From positions 1 to 29,692 of the forward strand of contig JAJFFA010001003.1 in NCBI GenBank assembly GCA_021776885.1: a stretch of DNA of 29,692 nucleotides, in the 5' to 3' direction. Positions 1 through 7,435 of this stretch are shown in pieces. Origin of the DNA: Planctomycetota bacterium (GTDB lineage: Bacteria > Planctomycetota > UBA1135 > GCA-002686595). A model generated the notes under the pieces. It did no database searches. It saw only the letters and a program-made list of their open reading frames with translations, and was not told where the DNA came from. The first letter of the stretch is position 1. Each line of letters starts with the position of its first letter. Made by a program: the position numbers and the translations under genes.

Positions 1-1927
1 CGAGCTGCGCCACGCGGCGCACCAGGGCCTCGCGGTTGACCAGGGTGACCCCGGGCAGCTCGCGCTCGAGGCGCGCCCCGAGGGCTTCGAGGGCCTCGAA
101 GTCGCGGGTGTAGATCGGCGTCTGCACGCGCCAGACGCCGTCCTCCAGGACGACGCGCTCGCCCAGGGTCTGCGCCGCTCCGCGCTGCACCAGGCGGGCG
201 TGGTCGAGGGCGGGCGGGGTGCGGGTGAGTCCCTCGAGGAAAGGCGTGAAGGCGCCTTGCTTGAAGCGCGAGCGCTCGCTCGCCCGCTCGAGGGCCGCGG
301 CCAGGCGCTCGCGACGCTCTGGATCGAAGAAGGCCTGCCAGCGGGCGAGTCGTGCGGCCTGGGTCGCGCGGGCGGGCAGGATGCCGGCGACGGACGCGTG
401 GCCCAGGAGATTCCCCGCGCGCTCTTCCTCGTTCAGAACCCGCGCCAGGGCGTCGTTCTGGACCAGGACGGCCTCGAGCTCGGGGCCTTCGATCAGGAGC
501 GTCGAGGACTGGTTCGCGCCCCAGGTCGCGCGCACCAGCTCCTCGTCCTGGGCCGCGTCCGGCCCCAGGCCGTTCAGGTTGCGCACGTCGCCGTCGAACT
601 CGAGGCGCAGGATGCCGAAGGCGAGCAGCGGCGTGGCCAAGAGCGCCAGCCAGCCGGCGCCGGAGCCCACGGTGTGGCGCCGCATCCAGCCCACCAGGTC
701 GATGGGAGCGGCCGCGGGCGCGCCGAAGAAGCGCTGCAGGGCGGGCAGCACGGCCAGGGCGTAGGCGGCCGCCGCCAGGATGCCGAGGCCGCCGAAGGTG
801 CCGATGTCGCGCAACCCCGGGATGGCGGAGGCGCGCAGCAGGAAGAAGGCGGCGCTGGTGGAGAGGGCGCCGAGGACCAGGGCGGCGATGGGCAGGCGCG
901 GCCCGCCGGCGTCACGCGTTGCGACGCTGGCAGCTCCTCCATCCGCTTCGCCGCCTCCACCCGCCGCGCCCGCGCGCAGCGCGACGATCACGTGCACCGC
1001 GAAGTCGAGGGTCAGCCCCAGCAGCACCGTCCCGAAGCCGATCACCGGCGCGGCGATCGTGTCCCGCCCCAGGGCGAAGAGCCCGGCGGCGACGAGGCCG
1101 CCCACCAGGGCTGGCGAGAAGGCGAAGAGCGCCAGGCGCAGGCGCCCGAGGCAGGCGATGGCGATGGCCGCCACCAGGGCCAGGCCGACCAGGGACGTGC
1201 GCGTCACGTCGCTCTTGATCAGGCGCTCGTTGTCCTTCGACGAGCGGTGCGCGCCGACGTGGGCCACGCGCAGGACGGGGAAGTCGGCCTCGATCGAGGC
1301 CTCGAGGGCGTCGAGCTTGGCCAGGAAGCGCTCGCTGCGCGCCAGGTCGCTGGCCGGGAAGCCGGGCTCGACCACCACCAGGAGGTGGCGACCGTCGGCG
1401 CTGAGCAGCCGGCCGTCCTCGATGCGCGCACCGGGCGGGCCGGCCGCGACCTGGGAGAGGGCGCTGAAGGCGGAGGCGGCCAGGCCCAGGGGATCCTCCG
1501 CCGCGTGCTGGGCGAGCCAGGCGCCATCGGGCTCCTGCAGGCGGCGCTCGAGGGTCAGGACGGCCTCGAGCACGGCGTCCTCCTGGGTGCGCGCCTCGAG
1601 GGTCTCGAAGCCCGCGTCGGGCAGGAGCTGGGGCAGGTGCTCGCGCACCAGGTCGGTCAGTTCGAGGGCGTCCCCGGGGGAGAACTCGGCCCGCGCGCTC
1701 TCGACCAGCTCGGCTGCGAGCAGCTCGTCCGCGATGCGGTCGGCGGCTCGACCCAGGGCGTCGAGTTCGCAGCCCGCGGCGCAGGAGACGTCGATGACCG
1801 TGCGCTCGAGGAAGCCGCGCAGGGTGCGCGTGCTGCGCGCGACGACGGCGTCGCCGTCCGGCAAGAGGCGCGCCAGGTCGTGGTCGAGGGACAGGCGCGT
1901 GGCGACCAGCGCCGCGGCCAGCAGCAC
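1..1927 (-). CDS. MMPL/RND-family lipid exporter, partial (C-terminal part beyond window)
   Basis: Inner-membrane exporter of the MMPL/RND type, which in aryl-polyene loci is thought to move the finished lipid-like product across the inner membrane. The minus-strand frame stays open to base 1. It shows TM1, a long periplasmic loop, a bundle of hydrophobic helices (e.g. LVGLALVAAIAIACLG, then GFGTVLLGLTLDFAVHVIVA), a TM7-like segment (WLALLATPLLAFGIL) and part of the second periplasmic domain. About 640 residues are visible; TMs 8-12 should lie outside. The start is problematic: between the in-frame stop inside the upstream glycosyltransferase and this GTG at 1927 there is no ATG, GTG or TTG, yet starting at 1927 clips TM1. 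CTG at 1939 or 1930, or ATC at 1969, would give a complete helix. The gene follows the glycosyltransferase almost directly, so the two are probably co-transcribed. The family call is firm; the substrate is inferred from context. Confidence 0.85.
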   Translation of the reverse strand, partial: MLLAAALVATRLSLDHDLARLLPDGDAVVARSTRTLRGFLERTVIDVSCAAGCELDALGRAADRIADELLAAELVESARAEFSPGDALELTDLVREHLPQLLPDAGFETLEARTQEDAVLEAVLTLERRLQEPDGAWLAQHAAEDPLGLAASAFSALSQVAAGPPGARIEDGRLLSADGRHLLVVVEPGFPASDLARSERFLAKLDALEASIEADFPVLRVAHVGAHRSSKDNERLIKSDVTRTSLVGLALVAAIAIACLGRLRLALFAFSPALVGGLVAAGLFALGRDTIAAPVIGFGTVLLGLTLDFAVHVIVALRAGAAGGGGEADGGAASVATRDAGGPRLPIAALVLGALSTSAAFFLLRASAIPGLRDIGTFGGLGILAAAAYALAVLPALQRFFGAPAAAPIDLVGWMRRHTVGSGAGWLALLATPLLAFGILRLEFDGDVRNLNGLGPDAAQDEELVRATWGANQSSTLLIEGPELEAVLVQNDALARVLNEEERAGNLLGHASVAGILPARATQAARLARWQAFFDPERRERLAAALERASERSRFKQGAFTPFLEGLTRTPPALDHARLVQRGAAQTLGERVVLEDGVWRVQTPIYTRDFEALEALGARLERELPGVTLVNREALVRRVAQL

Positions 1928-1973
1928 CAGGGACGTCAGACCCGCGCGGCGGAGGGGGGAGGCGCGGATCGCG

Positions 1974-3152
1974 TCACTCCGTCTTCCAGCCCGCCGGTGG
2001 CCGCTTGAGCGCGGCGAAGGCGAGCAGGGTCAGGGCGAAGCCCGCGGCCGAGACCAGGCCGGCCAGGGCGAAGCTGCCGACGACCCAGTTGAGGAAGTCG
2101 GCGCGCTCCAGGTCCAGCCCGGTCAGGTCGCCCCCCGCACCCCCGCGGATGCGCCGGCCCAGGACCAGGGAGGCGTACAGGATGGGCGGGATCATCAGCG
2201 GGAAGGAGACGTGGGCGGCGAGCACCGCCACGGCCTTCGAAGCGCGCAGGAGGTGGGCCAGGGTCAGGGTCAACGCGACCTGGAAGCCCCAGAAGGGGGC
2301 GATGCCCATGAAGAGGCCCAGGGCCACGGAGCCGGCGACGTGCAGGGGCGGACCGTGCCCCTCGAGGAACAGGCTGCGCGCGCCGCGGGCCACGCGCGCG
2401 CGGAAGCCCAGGGCGTGGAACTCGCGTTTGCAAATCAGCGCCAGGAACATGGGCGGCAGGGCCACGCGCAGGAACACGAGGTGCGTGTTGAGCGCCGCGA
2501 TGCGCAGGAAGTCGACCACCGGGCGGAAGTGCGAGACGCGCTCGTCGCCCTGGTCGTAGACGACCCGCACCGGGACCGAGCGCAGGGGCACGCCGCACCA
2601 GGAGGCCTTGACCAGGACCTCGACCTCGTAGCCGAAGCGGCGGTTCTTCAGCACCAGGGAGCGGATCGCGTCGAGGGGATAGACGCGGTAGCCGGTCTGG
2701 GTGTCGGGCAGGCGCTCGCCGGTCTCGACCCGCGTCCAGAAATTCGAAACGCGGCACCCGAAGCGGCTGCCCTTCCCGGCCCCCGCGGCGAGTAGATCGC
2801 GGGCGCCGATGATCAGGGCCTCGGGCTCGCGCTCGAGGGCCTCGAGCAGCTGCGGCACGTCCTCGGGGTAGTGCTGGCCGTCCGAGTCGAGGGTGATGGC
2901 GTGGCTGAAGCCCCGGGCCTGGGCCTCAGCGAAGCCGGTCTCGAGGGCGGCGCCCTTGCCCTGGTTGAGCGGGTGGCTCAGGACGCCGATGCCCTCGATC
3001 CCCGCCAGCACCTCGCCCGTGCCGTCCGTCGAACCGTCGTCCACCACGAGCACCTCCAGACCGGTGGCCAGGGAGCGCTCGACCACGTCCCGCAGGCTGC
3101 GGGCGTTGTTATAGGTAGGGATCAGGATGCAGGCGGCGCTCACGCCGGGCAT
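1974..3152 (-). CDS. GT2 glycosyltransferase with C-terminal DUF2062 membrane domain
   Basis: A 392-residue fusion. Residues 1-240 are a family 2 (dolichol-phosphate mannosyltransferase-like) glycosyltransferase: IPTYNN near the N-terminus, VVDDGSTD at 37-43 for nucleotide binding, and the metal-binding DSDGQH at 89-94. Residues about 260-385 are a DUF2062-type membrane domain with a GLFMGIAPFWGFQ-like motif and several hydrophobic helices. The same fusion is common in aryl-polyene clusters, where it sits beside the MMPL exporter; that is also the arrangement here, with the exporter frame beginning at the stop codon. It probably adds a sugar or head group at the membrane. The ATG at 3152 is used; GTG at 3143 is an alternative. 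Only 32 bases separate this start from the divergent halogenase gene, so promoters must overlap coding sequence. Acceptor and sugar are unknown. Confidence 0.92.
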   Translation of the reverse strand: MPGVSAACILIPTYNNARSLRDVVERSLATGLEVLVVDDGSTDGTGEVLAGIEGIGVLSHPLNQGKGAALETGFAEAQARGFSHAITLDSDGQHYPEDVPQLLEALEREPEALIIGARDLLAAGAGKGSRFGCRVSNFWTRVETGERLPDTQTGYRVYPLDAIRSLVLKNRRFGYEVEVLVKASWCGVPLRSVPVRVVYDQGDERVSHFRPVVDFLRIAALNTHLVFLRVALPPMFLALICKREFHALGFRARVARGARSLFLEGHGPPLHVAGSVALGLFMGIAPFWGFQVALTLTLAHLLRASKAVAVLAAHVSFPLMIPPILYASLVLGRRIRGGAGGDLTGLDLERADFLNWVVGSFALAGLVSAAGFALTLLAFAALKRPPAGWKTE

Positions 3153-3184
3153 CCTATCCGCCGGAGGCCCGGAAGCGGGAGCGC

Positions 3185-4885
3185 GTGCACAGCCCTGAAG
3201 ACTGCTACGACGTCGCCGTCCTGGGCTCCGGCCTGGGCGGCTCGAGCCTGGCCGCGATCCTCGCGCGCCAGGGCCTGCGCACGCTCCTGCTCGAGGCGCA
3301 GAGCCACCCGCGCTTCAGCGTGGGCGAGTCGGTGGTGGCCGAGTTCGGCGCCCGGGCCGAGCTCCTGGCGCGGGCCTTCGACGTGCCGGAGCTGGCGCAC
3401 ATGCGCAACTTCCAGCGCCTGGCGCGCATCAGCGCGGGCTCGGGGCCCAAGCGCAACTTCAGCTTCCTGCACCACACGCAAGGCCGCGAGCAGCGCCCCG
3501 GGGACGTGTGCCAGTTCGAGACCATGGCGCCGCCCCTCGGGCCCGACAGCCACATCCTGCGCGCCGAGCTGGACGCGTACCTGACCAGCGTCGCCGTGGG
3601 CTACGGCGCGGACTATCGCGACGGGAGCCCGGTGGAGAGCGTGGAGCGCAGGGGTGACGTCATGGCCCTGCGCGCCGGCGGGCGTGGGTACACGGCGCGC
3701 TTCGTGGTCGATGGGAGCGGCCCGGGCTCGTGCCTCGCCCGGCCCCTGGCGGACCCCGGACTGCGCGCGGACACGCGCTCGCTCTTCACGCACATGGTCG
3801 GCGTGGGCGCCATCGACGCGCTGCGCGGAGCGGGACCGCGGCTCAAGAGCTCCCCCGACCAGGGCACCCTGCACCACACCTTCGACGGGGGCTGGTTCTG
3901 GGTGATTCCCTTCGGCAACCACCGCGCGTCCCTGCACGACACGTGCAGCGTGGGACTGACCCTCGAGCGCTCGCGCTTTCCCGACAACGAGCTGCCCGCG
4001 GCCCAGGAGTTCGCCGAGTTCGCGGCGCGCTTCCCCACGGTCGCGGCCCAGTTCGAGGGCGCGCGTCCGATTCGGAGCTGGGTCAAGACGGGCCGTCTGC
4101 AGCGCCGGGTCGAGCGGGTGACGGGGGAGGGCTGGTGCCTGCTGCCCCACACGGCGGGCTTCGTCGATCCGCTCTTCTCGGGCGGCATGGTGCTGACCCT
4201 GCTCGGGGTACAGCGCATCGCGCAGCTCTTGCTCCAGGGTTTCGAGCAGGACGACCTGGCGCCGGCGCGCTTCGCCTCCCTCGACGAGGACGCCGCCGCC
4301 AACGCCGAGATCCAGGACACCCTGGTGCACAGCGCGTACCTCGCGTTCCGCTCCCACGCCCTGTTCCACGCCTGGTACCGCATCTGGGCCCTGGGCAACT
4401 TCCACGCGGCCCTGGGCCTGACCCGCGAGCTCCTGGCCCACGCCGCGGACCGCGGCCACGACCTCCTGGCGGGGGCCGAGGCTCCGCTGCACCGGCGCGT
4501 GATGGGCATGGGGCATCCGCGCTTGCGCGCGCTGCTCGACCAGGGTCACGCCGTGCTCGAGCGGGTGGCGGCGGGGGAGCTGGACGCCAGCCAGGGTGTC
4601 GACGCGCTCTTCGGTCTGGTCGAGGGTCTCGACTGGGTACCGCCCCAGTTCCACGTCGCGGACCGCGGCCGCGCGTACCTGACCTCGTTCACCGTGGCGC
4701 CGATGCTGCGCATGGTGACCTGGGGCAAACGCCACGCGCCGCCCGACGTGCGCGAGGCGTACTACGACCTGAGTCCCGTATACTTCCAGGAGCTGATCCG
4801 CTGCTTCGGCCGCGAGGGCGCAGGCGGACTTTCTTCTTTCTGGCGAGTGTTCCAGCACGCACACACATCCCGTGGCCGAGCCTGA
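3185..4885 (+). CDS. Flavin-dependent halogenase-like FAD enzyme 1
   Basis: A 566-residue FAD enzyme. GSGLGG at residues 14-19 is the Rossmann FAD motif. WFWVIP at 237-242 matches the WxWxIP signature of flavin-dependent halogenases, and GFVDPLFSGG at about 325-334 matches the second conserved FAD-binding segment. Lys89, in a PKRNFSF context, is the candidate for the lysine that carries the haloamine/hypohalous acid. A long C-terminal extension (about 350-566) exceeds the simplest halogenases and may shape substrate or carrier-protein binding. The start is GTG. It overlaps the next flavoprotein by 14 bases, so the two are surely co-expressed. Xanthomonadins are brominated and some flexirubins chlorinated, so halogenation of an aryl-polyene head group is a reasonable role. 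A related monooxygenase or geranylgeranyl-reductase-type oxidoreductase is the alternative. A flavin reductase partner is not in the window. Confidence 0.85.
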   Translation: MHSPEDCYDVAVLGSGLGGSSLAAILARQGLRTLLLEAQSHPRFSVGESVVAEFGARAELLARAFDVPELAHMRNFQRLARISAGSGPKRNFSFLHHTQGREQRPGDVCQFETMAPPLGPDSHILRAELDAYLTSVAVGYGADYRDGSPVESVERRGDVMALRAGGRGYTARFVVDGSGPGSCLARPLADPGLRADTRSLFTHMVGVGAIDALRGAGPRLKSSPDQGTLHHTFDGGWFWVIPFGNHRASLHDTCSVGLTLERSRFPDNELPAAQEFAEFAARFPTVAAQFEGARPIRSWVKTGRLQRRVERVTGEGWCLLPHTAGFVDPLFSGGMVLTLLGVQRIAQLLLQGFEQDDLAPARFASLDEDAAANAEIQDTLVHSAYLAFRSHALFHAWYRIWALGNFHAALGLTRELLAHAADRGHDLLAGAEAPLHRRVMGMGHPRLRALLDQGHAVLERVAAGELDASQGVDALFGLVEGLDWVPPQFHVADRGRAYLTSFTVAPMLRMVTWGKRHAPPDVREAYYDLSPVYFQELIRCFGREGAGGLSSFWRVFQHAHTSRGRA

Positions 4886-6098
4886 CGAGATCCCGCTCGA
4901 GACGGACGTGGTGGTGGTGGGCGCGGGCCCGGCCGGCGCGACCCTCGGCTACCTGCTGGCCCAGCGCGGCCGCGACGTGGTCGTGCTCGAGCGCGCGCCG
5001 GACGTGCCCTTCAAGATCGGCGAGTCGCTCCTGCCCGCCGGCATCGACCTGTGCCACCGCATGGGGCTCGAGGCCACCCTGCGCGACCACGGTTTCGTGC
5101 CCAAGCTGGCGGCCCAGTTCATCCTGCCCGACGGCGAACGCGGCCGCTTCCCCTTCTCGGACGGCCTGCCCGACAGCAGCCACGGCTCCCTGGCCTACGA
5201 GGTCAAGCGCCGCGAGTTCGACACGATCCTGGTCGACCACGCCCGCTCGGCGGGGGCGCGCGTCTACTTCGACACGCGCGTCGCGGACCTCGAGCTGCAC
5301 GACGGGGGCGCGCGCCTGGACCTGGCGGACGGGCGCTCGATCTCCGCGCGCTTTCTGGTCGACGCCACCGGCCAGGCCCACTGGGTCGCGCGCAAGCTGG
5401 GCCTGGCACGGCCCATCGCGGGCCTGGGCAAGGCGGCGATCTTCGCCCACTTCGACGGCATCCCCCACGGCGAGGGCGAGCAGCGCGGCGACATCGTCGT
5501 CTTCTGGGGCGAGACCTCGTGGGTCTGGATCATCCCCTTCAGCGACGGCACCACCAGCGTCGGCGCGGTCGCCGACCCGGCCACCCTGCGCGCCGCGGGC
5601 AAGACGGACCAGGAGCGCTTCGACACCCTCTGCTCCCTGACCGAGCACCACGGCGTGCTTCTGGGCGAGCGCCGCGCCCTGATGCCCCTCGAGCGCCGCG
5701 CCGACTTCTCCTACGAGTGCGAGCGCCTGTGCGGCCCGCGCTTCGCCCTGACCGGCGACGCCTCGGGCTTCATCGACCCGATCTTCTCGACGGGCGTCTT
5801 CCTGGCCCAGCAGAGCGCCTTCCTGATCGCGGACCCCCTGGCCGCGGCCCTGGACGAATCACGCCCCCTGAGCGATTCCGAGCAGGCCCACTACACGGCC
5901 ACCCTGCGCAAGGGCTTCGAGCGCTTCCGCTCGATGGTCCAGGGCTCCTACGACCACGGCTTCGTGCAACGCGCGGTCAAGCTACGCCGCCGCCGCGGCA
6001 TGCGCGCCGCCTTCACCTCACTCCTCGCGGGCGACGTCTTCGACGACGACAACCCCCTGATCACCATGGGCCTGCTCGAGAGGGGCATGCACTTCTAG
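4872..6098 (+). CDS. Flavin-dependent halogenase-like FAD enzyme 2
   Basis: A 408-residue FAD enzyme. GAGPAG at about 17-22 binds FAD. Lys78 in FVPKLAAQF sits where halogenases have the catalytic lysine (the GFxxKxGAxF region). WVWIIP at 217-222 fits WxWxIP. GDASGFIDPIFSTGVF corresponds to the conserved FAD-binding segment with the DPxFSxGV pattern. The start is GTG at 4872, inside the 3' end of the first halogenase gene, which implies translational coupling. Length and motif spacing fit the phenol/pyrrole-type halogenases better than the longer first enzyme. The pair may act at two positions or on two substrates, or one may have become a monooxygenase. After its stop the base composition becomes AT-richer, at the start of the toxin-antitoxin module. 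Confidence 0.88.
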   Translation: MAEPDEIPLETDVVVVGAGPAGATLGYLLAQRGRDVVVLERAPDVPFKIGESLLPAGIDLCHRMGLEATLRDHGFVPKLAAQFILPDGERGRFPFSDGLPDSSHGSLAYEVKRREFDTILVDHARSAGARVYFDTRVADLELHDGGARLDLADGRSISARFLVDATGQAHWVARKLGLARPIAGLGKAAIFAHFDGIPHGEGEQRGDIVVFWGETSWVWIIPFSDGTTSVGAVADPATLRAAGKTDQERFDTLCSLTEHHGVLLGERRALMPLERRADFSYECERLCGPRFALTGDASGFIDPIFSTGVFLAQQSAFLIADPLAAALDESRPLSDSEQAHYTATLRKGFERFRSMVQGSYDHGFVQRAVKLRRRRGMRAAFTSLLAGDVFDDDNPLITMGLLERGMHF

Positions 6099-6126
6099 GG
6101 TTTCCAGGGCTCGAGCTGGGGCCCAG

Positions 6127-6155
6127 TCGACCGATATACCAGAATATGGTATCAT
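6127..6155 (+). promoter_or_regulatory. Putative promoter of the parDE module
   Basis: A TCGACC hexamer at 6127-6132 (four of six matches to TTGACA) is separated by 17 bases from TATCAT at 6150-6155 (five of six matches to TATAAT). This is a sigma-70-like arrangement in an otherwise very GC-rich window. It lies 28 bases before the antitoxin ATG, and a Shine-Dalgarno AGGGAGG at 6171-6177 follows. No transcription data support it. Confidence 0.5.
6136..6152. promoter_or_regulatory. Inverted repeat, probable ParD operator
   Basis: Perfect 6-bp arms ATACCA and TGGTAT around the spacer GAATA. The repeat overlaps the putative -10 hexamer just upstream of parD. ParD-family ribbon-helix-helix antitoxins typically repress their own operon by binding such palindromes, so this is the natural autoregulation site. 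The repeat is read directly; binding is inferred. Confidence 0.55.
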
Positions 6156-6182
6156 GGTCTGAGGCCACGTAGGGAGGTACCC

Positions 6183-6437
6183 ATGCCCAAGAACACATCT
6201 TTCATCCTCGGTGATCACTTCGACGCCTTCGTGGCGGCGCAGATCGATGCCGGCCGCTACGCGAATGCGACCGACGTGATCCGCTCGGGCCTGCGGCTGC
6301 TCGAAGAGCATGAGGACCAGGTGGCGGCACTACGCCAAGCTCTGATCGAAGGCGAGGAGAGCGGCGTGGCCGGTCCCTTGGACATGGCGAAGATCAAGAG
6401 ACAAGCGCGCGAAGAGGCGGGCCCGGCGCCGTCGTAA
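6183..6437 (+). CDS. parD: ParD-family ribbon-helix-helix antitoxin
   Basis: An 84-residue protein of typical ParD length. The N-terminal half has the ribbon-helix-helix pattern: NTSFILGDHFDAFVAAQI, then ATDVIRSGLRLLEEHE. The charged C-terminal tail would wrap the ParE toxin. The ATG is preceded at 5-base spacing by AGGGAGG. The TAA stop overlaps the parE ATG by one base (TAATG), the usual tight coupling of these modules. It would neutralise ParE and repress its own promoter through the inverted repeat just upstream. Since the partner toxin looks truncated, the antitoxin may be a remnant or may serve to counter ParE made elsewhere. Confidence 0.88.
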   Translation: MPKNTSFILGDHFDAFVAAQIDAGRYANATDVIRSGLRLLEEHEDQVAALRQALIEGEESGVAGPLDMAKIKRQAREEAGPAPS

Positions 6438-6661
6438 TGCGCGCGCTGGTCATCAGCGTCCGCGCAGAGGCCGATCTTCGCGAGATCTGGCGCTACAGCT
6501 TCAAGGAATGGGGCGTAGAGCAAGCCGACCGCTATCTCGACGAGCTCGATGACGGCCTGCAGGAGTGCGGCGCAGATCCAGAACGTGGAAGGCATCGCGA
6601 AGCCGTGCGACCTGATTACTGGTCGCGGCTCGTGCGCAAGCACGTCGTCTTCTACACCTTC
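6437..6661 (+). pseudogene. parE: ParE-family toxin, 3'-truncated
   Basis: The frame begins with a clear ParE/RelE-superfamily pattern: VRAEADLREIWRYSFKEWG, QADRYLDELDDGL, a conserved arginine-rich middle, and KHVVFYTF at about residues 67-75. Intact ParE proteins continue for about 20 residues after this strand, ending in a beta strand and a VLHxxMD-like tail. Here similarity stops at about base 6661, and the frame runs on without a stop, antisense to the deacetylase and ketosynthase genes, to 8611. That run-on is non-coding in appearance. The stop-codon-poor GC-rich antisense explains it. The module thus has an intact antitoxin and a toxin lacking its C-terminus, probably through a deletion or rearrangement at the junction with the deacetylase gene. 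An unusual natural read-through fusion is possible but unlikely. Confidence 0.75.
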
Positions 6662-6679
6662 AGGGCGCACGCGCCAGCC

Positions 6680-7432
6680 TCAGACCGCGCACGTCTCGAG
6701 GCCGGCTCGGTCGAGGCCGTCGAGGAGGCCGCGGGTGATGGCGAGCACGCGCTCTGGCGGCAAGCCGCCGTCGTGGAGCAGGACGATGGCGCCCGGGTGG
6801 GTTGCGGCGAGGACGCGTTCGACCACCTGCTGCGCGGGCTCGCTCGAGCGGTCGTAGCTGCGCACGCTCCAGCCGACGACGGTCAGGCCCAGGGCGGCGG
6901 CGGTGGGGTGCACGGCCGGATTGCGCAGGCCGACCGGGGGGCGGTAGTGGCGCGGGGTCTCGCCCGTCAGGTCCGTGAGGGTGCGCTGGCAGGCTTCGAT
7001 CTCGCGCTGCATCGGGCCGCGGAAGCACAGGTTGAGGAAGGGGGAGTGGCGCTCCGAGTGGTTCCCGATGACGTGGCCCTCGGCGTGAATGCGGCGCAGG
7101 AGCTCGGGCTGGGCGCGGGCCTCCTTGCCGACGACGAAGAAGGTGGCCTGGACGCCGCGTTCCGCGAGCAGATCGAGCAGGGCCGGGGTGCTCGCGGGGT
7201 TCGGGCCGTCGTCGTAGGTCAGGGCGACGCCGGGGGAGTCCGGGAGCTCGCACAGGGCGCGGCCGAAGAAGGGCGAGCGGATCGAGATCACGCCCCAGGC
7301 GACGAGGCCCAGGTAGACCAGGGCCAGCAGGACCCAGGCGCGGGCGCGGACGGGCGGCGGCAGGGCGAAGCTGGCCGCCAGGAGTGCGAAGGCTGCGAGC
7401 TGGACGCGGCGGTAGGGCGTGAGCCGCTGCAT
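6680..7432 (-). CDS. Polysaccharide deacetylase (NodB/CE4) with N-terminal membrane anchor
   Basis: A 250-residue protein. Two hydrophobic helices lie at about 11-27 and 32-50, followed by a NodB-homology domain. Metal/catalytic motifs are present: TYDDGPNP with Asp74-Asp75, HSERH at 124-128 supplying the two zinc-binding histidines, RPPVG at about 163-167, and LLHD at 217-220. It would remove N- or O-acyl groups from a sugar or other acylated substrate at the membrane face. It is the last gene of the polyketide operon, three bases after the preceding stop. Its C-terminus ends abruptly in LETCAV, about where the final strand of the fold should be, and this lies only about 20 bases from the broken parE end. 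A few C-terminal residues may therefore have been lost. A role on the polyene head group is inferred from position only. Confidence 0.88.
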   Translation of the reverse strand: MQRLTPYRRVQLAAFALLAASFALPPPVRARAWVLLALVYLGLVAWGVISIRSPFFGRALCELPDSPGVALTYDDGPNPASTPALLDLLAERGVQATFFVVGKEARAQPELLRRIHAEGHVIGNHSERHSPFLNLCFRGPMQREIEACQRTLTDLTGETPRHYRPPVGLRNPAVHPTAAALGLTVVGWSVRSYDRSSEPAQQVVERVLAATHPGAIVLLHDGGLPPERVLAITRGLLDGLDRAGLETCAV

Positions 7433-7435
7433 GGG

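Noticed and set aside
200..2795. Long plus-strand frames over the exporter and glycosyltransferase
   Set aside because: Their translations are low-complexity runs of Arg, Ala, Gly and Pro, and the opposite strand encodes recognisable MMPL and GT2-DUF2062 proteins.
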